DNA of 10,940 bases from an uncultured Roseburia sp. (lineage in GTDB: Bacteria; Bacillota; Clostridia; Lachnospirales; Lachnospiraceae), in NCBI GenBank assembly GCA_947384095.1, contig CANDFU010000027.1, positions 1-10,940 on the forward strand, in the 5' to 3' direction. The stretch's first letter is position 1. Each line of letters opens with the position of its first letter. Under the pieces are notes generated by a model that worked only from the letters and a program-made list of their open reading frames with translations, was not told the origin of the DNA and made no database searches. Shown here piece by piece: positions 6,588 through 10,940 of the stretch. The position numbers and the translations under genes were made by a program.

Positions 6588-8588
6588 ATGGGACGGACCA
6601 TCAAAGGGCGGCTGACGTTTGGTGTAATCTGGATCGTAGCGGCGGGCATTCTGCTGACTACGGCCGGAATTACGGCTGTGGCGGGAGGGCGGGTCACGAG
6701 AGATCAGAAAGAAGCGCTGCAGCTTTATGCGGATAAATATGCGGAGGAGATCAATACCTGGATTGAAAATGAAAAAATGATTGCCGACGGAGCGGCGGAC
6801 AGTATTGCGGCGGCGGCGGATCTGGGGGATGCATTTCTGCAGTCTGTCGTGGATATCCATGCTTCGGGCAGGGCGGAACTGTTAAATTTATACTGTGGAA
6901 CAAAAGACAGTCGTTTTTTTCAGTCAAATCGCGAGGCGGATATACCGGACGGGTATGATCCGGTACAACGTGGCTGGTATCAGCAGGCAGTCGCAAGGGG
7001 GACTGTGATTGTAACGGATCCTTACTGGGATGTAATCACAAATCAGATGTGCGCCACAATTGCGGCTCCGGTGTATCTGAACGGGGAACCGGAAGCCGTG
7101 ATCGGGCTGGATGTGACGCTGAAAACAGTGACCGAACTGACCGGAAGCATTGACTTTGCGGAGGGGGTGTATGGGTTTATGGCGGACAGCAGCGGGCAGT
7201 ATGTTGCGCATCCGGAACAATCGTACGAGCCCTCGGAGGACAGGTCGGTTTCCGTCGCGGATCAGATGCCGGGGCTTGCCGGACTGATTTCGGAAGAGAA
7301 CGGCGATGTATTGAGGCTTGTGGACTATGACGGAATCGAATGTTATTTCGCTGTCAGTAAGATTCGGGGAAGCGACTGGAAGCTTGGCGTTGTGGTGCCG
7401 ATGGCAAATGTTACGGACTCCATTACGGCAATGATCGGGGTGGCAGCGCTGATTGCGGTTCTTGTAATCTTATCGGCTGCCGCGATTATGGCGGGACTGA
7501 TCGGCAGACTGCTGGCTCCTGTGCAGATGCTAAAACAGTTTGCGTCCGGGGATTTTTCGGAGAATATAGTCAGCGAAAAAACGATTCCCAAAGCATACAA
7601 AAACGAGACGGAGCAGATCAGGTCGGCGACGGCGGATGTAAGGCAGCAGATCAGGGGAATTATCTTAAATACAAAACGGGAAGCAGAAAATATCAGCACG
7701 ATCGCGGAGGGGACGTCGGCGAAAATGACGGTTTTAAATCGGGATATTTCGGGGATGGCAGAGATGGTTCACGGGGTCATGCGCCAGGCAAAAGAGGCGG
7801 AAGAACTGGCGGGGCGCATTCGGGATGCGGGGGAAAAGCTGCGCTGTTCTGTCGACCATGTGGCCCGAAAGGCAGCGGAGGCAGCGGAACAGTCTGACGA
7901 TATCACCGGACGTGCGGGAAAACAATATGAAAATTCACAGACGTCGGCCTGGGAGGCAGTGACACTTTATCACGAAGCGAAAGATGATCTGGAAAAAGCG
8001 ATCACAGACAGCAGGAAGGTGCAGGAGATCGATCTTTTGACAGAGGAGATTTTATCCATCAGCGCTCAGACGAACCTGCTGGCTCTGAATGCATCGATTG
8101 AGGCTGCGCGGGCCGGGGAAAAGGGAAAAGGGTTTGCGGTGGTTGCAGATGAAATCCGGGTGCTTGCGGATCATTCCAGGCAGGCGGTGGATCAGATACG
8201 GCAGGTGACGGAGGGCGTCGTTGCAAATGTCACTTTTCTGGCGGAAAATTCGGAGCGCCTTCTTGAATTTATGAACGGAAAAGTGATGGAGGATTATGAC
8301 AGCATGACGAAGCTTGCAAAAATGTATGAGGAGGACGCTTCTTTTTACGGAAGGATTTCCAGCGAACTGGGCGATTCATCTGAAAAGATGTGCGACGACA
8401 TGGTACAAATCGTTGCCTCTCTTCTGGCGGTGACGGAGCGGACCGGGGCGGTGGCAGATGCGATGAAGCGCATGGAGGGTTCTGCGGCGGACTCGGACCA
8501 AAATTCGCGGGAGGTGCTTGCGCAGATGGAAGAGCTATCCGGTATGAGCGAGAGCTTAAACAGGACGGTGGCATCTTTTAAGGTATGA
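6588..8588 (+). CDS. Methyl-accepting chemotaxis protein with amino-acid-type dCache sensor
   Basis: A 666-residue transmembrane chemoreceptor. TM1 is about residues 9-31, the extracellular sensor about 32-280, TM2 about 281-304, and a HAMP-like stretch about 305-355. A long coiled-coil signalling domain follows, with its tip at about 488-530 ('[18 protein letters not shown]', Q494; then '[13 protein letters not shown]'), the site that contacts CheA and CheW. The sensor is a dCache_1 domain. It shows Y123, R128, W130, Y131 ('YDPVQRGWY'), Y146 and D148 ('DPYWD') and D175 ('IGLDVTL'), which match the order and spacing of the amino-acid-binding dCache motif known from PctA-type receptors. An amino acid ligand is therefore likely. 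There is no C-terminal NWETF-like pentapeptide for CheR docking. ATG 6588 is preferred over GTG 6576. Two small membrane-protein genes follow immediately. Confidence 0.93.
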   Translation: MGRTIKGRLTFGVIWIVAAGILLTTAGITAVAGGRVTRDQKEALQLYADKYAEEINTWIENEKMIADGAADSIAAAADLGDAFLQSVVDIHASGRAELLNLYCGTKDSRFFQSNREADIPDGYDPVQRGWYQQAVARGTVIVTDPYWDVITNQMCATIAAPVYLNGEPEAVIGLDVTLKTVTELTGSIDFAEGVYGFMADSSGQYVAHPEQSYEPSEDRSVSVADQMPGLAGLISEENGDVLRLVDYDGIECYFAVSKIRGSDWKLGVVVPMANVTDSITAMIGVAALIAVLVILSAAAIMAGLIGRLLAPVQMLKQFASGDFSENIVSEKTIPKAYKNETEQIRSATADVRQQIRGIILNTKREAENISTIAEGTSAKMTVLNRDISGMAEMVHGVMRQAKEAEELAGRIRDAGEKLRCSVDHVARKAAEAAEQSDDITGRAGKQYENSQTSAWEAVTLYHEAKDDLEKAITDSRKVQEIDLLTEEILSISAQTNLLALNASIEAARAGEKGKGFAVVADEIRVLADHSRQAVDQIRQVTEGVVANVTFLAENSERLLEFMNGKVMEDYDSMTKLAKMYEEDASFYGRISSELGDSSEKMCDDMVQIVASLLAVTERTGAVADAMKRMEGSAADSDQNSREVLAQMEELSGMSESLNRTVASFKV

Positions 8589-8614
8589 AAGTGTGTGCGT
8601 GAAGGAGGGGCAGT

Positions 8615-8803
8615 ATGGCGGAGAAGAAAAGGCGGGTGAGGGTACTTCCCCCGTTTATTGTCGCAGTTGTGACGGGATTTTTATTAATTACAGGAGCTGC
8701 GTACCTTGTAGGTGAAAGTGCGGAACAGCAGAATGTGACGGTAGAAAAGGGAACGGAGGGGAAGACTTCAGTATGGGAGACGGAACGGGGGGCTGACAGG
8801 TGA
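8615..8803 (+). CDS. Small single-pass membrane protein (hypothetical)
   Basis: A 62-residue protein starting 26 bp after the chemoreceptor stop, with a very strong AAGGAGGGG site (8602-8610) just before its ATG. The N-terminus is basic ('KKRRVRV'), followed by one hydrophobic segment (about residues 11-32, 'LPPFIVAVVTGFLLITGAAY') and a hydrophilic Glu/Thr-rich tail of about 30 residues. By the positive-inside rule the N-terminus is cytoplasmic and the tail outside. No cysteine is present for a lipobox. The stop overlaps the start of the next gene (GTGA). I do not recognise a family. The position suggests a partner of the chemoreceptor or of the next membrane protein, which is inference only. 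Confidence 0.7.
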   Translation: MAEKKRRVRVLPPFIVAVVTGFLLITGAAYLVGESAEQQNVTVEKGTEGKTSVWETERGADR

Positions 8804-9048
8804 AAAGGTACAGGGGTTATCAGAAATGGCGTTGCGCAGCATTGTGGGCCGCCTTGATTCTGGCAGAGCTGATGGTTGCCGCAGCCCCGGCTGTGACGAC
8901 TGCGGTACTGCTGATTCCTGCGCTGATAAAGCAGAGAGGCCGGCTGGCATACGGAAGTGAATGGATTCTTGTCACATTGATCTTCTGTCTGATGTATCGG
9001 ACCGTGCATGAGCTGGTCTGCGACAGAATTTTCGGAGAGGAGGCATAA
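8800..9048 (+). CDS. Small two-pass membrane protein (hypothetical), GTG start
   Basis: An 82-residue protein starting with GTG at 8800, overlapping the TGA of the previous gene (GTGA), with GGGGGG about 7 nt upstream. After a basic start ('KRYRGYQKWR') there is a long hydrophobic segment (about residues 12-42, Ala/Leu/Val-rich), a positively charged loop ('KQRGRLAYGSEW'), and a second hydrophobic segment (about 55-66, 'WILVTLIFCLMY'), ending 'HELVCDRIFGEEA'. The overlap points to translational coupling and a linked function with the 62-residue protein. I do not recognise a family. The stop TAA shares its last base with an ATG (TAATG). Confidence 0.7.
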   Translation: MKRYRGYQKWRCAALWAALILAELMVAAAPAVTTAVLLIPALIKQRGRLAYGSEWILVTLIFCLMYRTVHELVCDRIFGEEA

Positions 9049-9320
9049 TGATGAGGGGATGTTACCGGGCCTGTCCCGCTGTGGAAGTAATCACGGCCCG
9101 GGGGAGATATGTGGGCAGCAGGGAGCGGGGAAAAGAAAAGCCTGCGGGGAGAGATGCGCGAATGTGGCATCCGCCCGGGGGGGCCTGCCTGCCGGAGTGC
9201 AGAAGAAGGCCCTTCCCGTTTTTGCTTCTGCTATCTGAAACGCCCGTCTTCCGGGGAGCCGATGCTGCTGTTTTGTGCTTCCGGAAGCATGGGTTCCTGG
9301 GGAGCGGCGTTATCGTTTAA
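9048..9320 (+). CDS. Doubtful 90-codon ORF at the end of the chemoreceptor operon
   Basis: A frame starting at ATG 9048, overlapping the previous stop as TAATG, with a strong GGAGAGGAGG (9034-9043) about 4 nt upstream. That site also encodes the 'GEEA' end of the preceding protein. The product is Arg/Gly/Pro/Cys-rich ('ARGRYVGSRERGKEKP'), lacks domain features, and its last 90 bp run antisense through the 3' end of the LTA synthase-like gene. Two other frames are also open here, which is common in GC-rich non-coding DNA. The start signals favour translation; the composition and antisense overlap argue against a functional protein. Confidence 0.25.
   Translation: MMRGCYRACPAVEVITARGRYVGSRERGKEKPAGRDARMWHPPGGACLPECRRRPFPFLLLLSETPVFRGADAAVLCFRKHGFLGSGVIV
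9065..9101. repeat. GC-rich inverted repeat between convergent genes
   Basis: CCGGGCC (9065-9071) and GGCCCGG (9095-9101) are perfect reverse complements with a 23-nt loop. No T-run follows on either strand, so it is at best a weak structural element in the space between the convergent operons. Confidence 0.4.
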
Positions 9321-10940
9321 AAATGCATTGCCGTCCGGCTCCGCGGGATCCTGTGTGTCGCGGACGGCGTCGGGATCTTCGTAAGTGATTTCGCCGGCAC
9401 CGCTTCGAAGCAGGAGGTTTTTAGAACCTAAGACATTCACGGTAACGATGTCGCCGTCCTTTACATTGTCCAGGCTGGTCAGAAGCAGCGAGGGCGTGCG
9501 GTACGTCGTGGACACTTTCGTTCCGTTTATGAAGATCTTCGTATTTTTTGTAAAATTGGAACCATATACGGCGAGCACATGACTCATTGTATTTTTACGG
9601 AGGGAAGAGAGCGACACATCTTCCACGTCCATGATGAGATCTGAGGCCGGGTACGGGTCTTCGTCGCCGTAAGCATAGCGTTTTCCGTAAAGCAGATCAT
9701 ACTGCAGATTTTCGAGGCCGGAGTAATAGGTCCCGGAGCCCGCCTGCGTCTGATGGTAATTAAAAATGGTTCCTTCATGGATACCTGCCTGACCGGTAAT
9801 GTGTGCCAGAAGCTGATATGCGGCCAGATCAGCGTCGTTTTTCTCAAGACCCATGTTGTTCCAGGTGATGTATTTCGTCTTAAAAATATCGCCGGACTTC
9901 ATGTCCGCATCCGTTAAACCCATCGTCGGAAGGTGATCGCCGAAAAAGACGATTATGGTGTCTTCTCCGCGTTTATCTGCAGCCGTAATGAGGTCTCCGA
10001 TAAAGTCGTCGACTTCGTGAAGCATATTCACATAATATTCCCATTGGTTGTTGGACGTTTCGCTGGGAGCGCCGGAGACAGCGACGGCAGGATTCATAAG
10101 AACCTTTTCGCCCGGATAATCGCCATGTCCCTCTACTGTGATGGTGTAAACGAAATCGGGAGTATCCTTTGTTGCGTCCATGGACTTCATCGTCTCCTCA
10201 ACCAGGACATCATCGGTAGGCCAGCTTCCGGTCGGCGTGTAGTCGGTGATATTCATCAGTTCCTTGCTGGTAAAGGTGTCAAAGCCCATCATGGAAAACG
10301 CGTTGTTCCGACTGTAAAATGTCGCGGTATTGTTATGTACGACATGCGTGCCATAACCGATTCCGGACAGATCAGACGCGATACTTTCACAGTCAGTCTG
10401 TTTTAAAATAGTTTTATAGGGATATTCGCCCGTGCCGAAATACTGCATGCTCATTCCGGTTAAAATCTCAAATTCAGTATTTGCCGTGCCTGCGCCTACG
10501 ACGGGAACCGTCAGATAGCCGCTTGAAAACGCCTGCTCCAACCGATGAAAATTCGGGATCGGATCCTGCGACATGTTCAGAAAGTTCACGTCATAGGGAT
10601 CCATAAAGGATTCTAAAAGGACACAGATAATATTGGGCTTTCTGCCCATGGAAACCGCTGTTTCGGGGGCGGCGGAGTCAACAAGCGCCTGAACTGCATC
10701 GATGGTCTCCGGGGAGTAGTCCGCCGGTTTATCCATGCCGCGGCCGATCACACTGGTAGAGAAGCCGTAGACAAAGCCGTAATCCGAATATCCCTGGGCA
10801 ATATTGGAAAAGTAGGATGCGATAATATTGGAACTCTGCGCCGCCTGTGTTGTGACCGGAACGCCGATCAGAAAGAGAGCGGCGATCGAGAGCGGGCAGA
10901 GAACGGCGTGTCGTCTTCCCTGGTAGCGGGGCCCCTTGGC
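9231..10940 (-). CDS. LtaS-type lipoteichoic acid synthase / sulfatase-family phosphoglycerol transferase, 5'-truncated, with IPT-like C-terminus
   Basis: The frame is open to the right edge, giving 569 residues of a longer protein; the early membrane helices are outside. The GTG at 10751 is internal. The fragment starts with a last membrane helix ('AVLCPLSIAALFLIGVPV') and 'YGFVYGFSTS', then the extracellular sulfatase-fold domain. Catalytic features expected for LtaS are present: E in 'LLESF' (codon 10611-10613), the nucleophile T in 'GAGTANTEFE' (10485-10487), H in 'EGHGDYPG' (10125-10127), and D-H in 'FGDHLP' (9933-9938). It should transfer glycerol phosphate from phosphatidylglycerol to a growing teichoic acid chain or a related acceptor. 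After the enzyme domain an IPT/TIG-like module follows ('AVYGSNFTKNTKIFINGTKV', from about 9590 down to 9405), then a Pro/Asn/Glu-rich tail to the TAG stop. It converges with the chemoreceptor operon. Confidence 0.9.
   Translation of the reverse strand, partial: AKGPRYQGRRHAVLCPLSIAALFLIGVPVTTQAAQSSNIIASYFSNIAQGYSDYGFVYGFSTSVIGRGMDKPADYSPETIDAVQALVDSAAPETAVSMGRKPNIICVLLESFMDPYDVNFLNMSQDPIPNFHRLEQAFSSGYLTVPVVGAGTANTEFEILTGMSMQYFGTGEYPYKTILKQTDCESIASDLSGIGYGTHVVHNNTATFYSRNNAFSMMGFDTFTSKELMNITDYTPTGSWPTDDVLVEETMKSMDATKDTPDFVYTITVEGHGDYPGEKVLMNPAVAVSGAPSETSNNQWEYYVNMLHEVDDFIGDLITAADKRGEDTIIVFFGDHLPTMGLTDADMKSGDIFKTKYITWNNMGLEKNDADLAAYQLLAHITGQAGIHEGTIFNYHQTQAGSGTYYSGLENLQYDLLYGKRYAYGDEDPYPASDLIMDVEDVSLSSLRKNTMSHVLAVYGSNFTKNTKIFINGTKVSTTYRTPSLLLTSLDNVKDGDIVTVNVLGSKNLLLRSGAGEITYEDPDAVRDTQDPAEPDGNAFLNDNAAPQEPMLPEAQNSSIGSPEDGRFR

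Noticed and set aside
9204..9225. GAAG-GCC-CTTC followed by TTTTT as an intrinsic terminator of the plus-strand operon.
   Set aside because: The stem is only 4-5 bp and the T-run is separated from it by CCG; not convincing.

Overview
The window looks like chromosomal DNA of a Gram-positive anaerobe of the class Clostridia, most likely Lachnospiraceae-like. Pointers are strong GGAGG-type ribosome binding sites, a LytTR regulator with GHKL-type (AgrC-like) kinases, a LtaS-type lipoteichoic acid synthase, and a large secreted protein joining a 'MYGGEIS.N' beta-helix to FnIII-like and Big_2-like domains. Taxonomy is inferred from gene style only; no rRNA or other marker gene is present. No tRNA, rRNA, CRISPR array, transposase or phage gene was seen.

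Layout. (1) Positions 2-3342, plus strand: a signalling operon with the 3' part of a LytTR response regulator, a GHKL histidine kinase, a 49-codon Cys/Lys-rich ORF whose start overlaps the kinase stop (ATGA), and a second paralogous GHKL kinase. It ends in a perfect 19-bp hairpin terminator (3335-3376). (2) Positions 3381-6191, minus strand: a 936-residue secreted multidomain surface or matrix protein, convergent with the kinase operon. (3) Positions 6192-6587: a 396-bp divergent intergenic region. It holds a minus-strand TATAAT box whose transcript would begin in a long inverted repeat and carry a roughly 208-nt structured leader, and a plus-strand extended -10 for the next gene. (4) Positions 6588-9048, plus strand: a methyl-accepting chemotaxis protein whose dCache domain carries what looks like the full amino-acid-binding motif, followed by two very small membrane proteins in a tight operon. 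A third, doubtful ORF (9048-9320) overlaps by TAATG. (5) Positions 9231-10940, minus strand: a 5'-truncated LtaS-type phosphoglycerol transferase with an IPT/TIG-like C-terminal domain and a Pro/Asn-rich tail.

Working together: the regulator and its two kinases form an extracellular-signal two-component module with two possible inputs. The secreted beta-helix protein, the chemoreceptor and the LTA synthase all act at the cell surface, but nothing in the sequence proves that the LytTR regulator controls them. The less ordinary elements are the stop-coupled Cys-rich ORF between the twin kinases, the structured leader of the secreted protein, and the two small membrane proteins attached to the amino-acid-type chemoreceptor. 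None of these matches a family I recognise with certainty.
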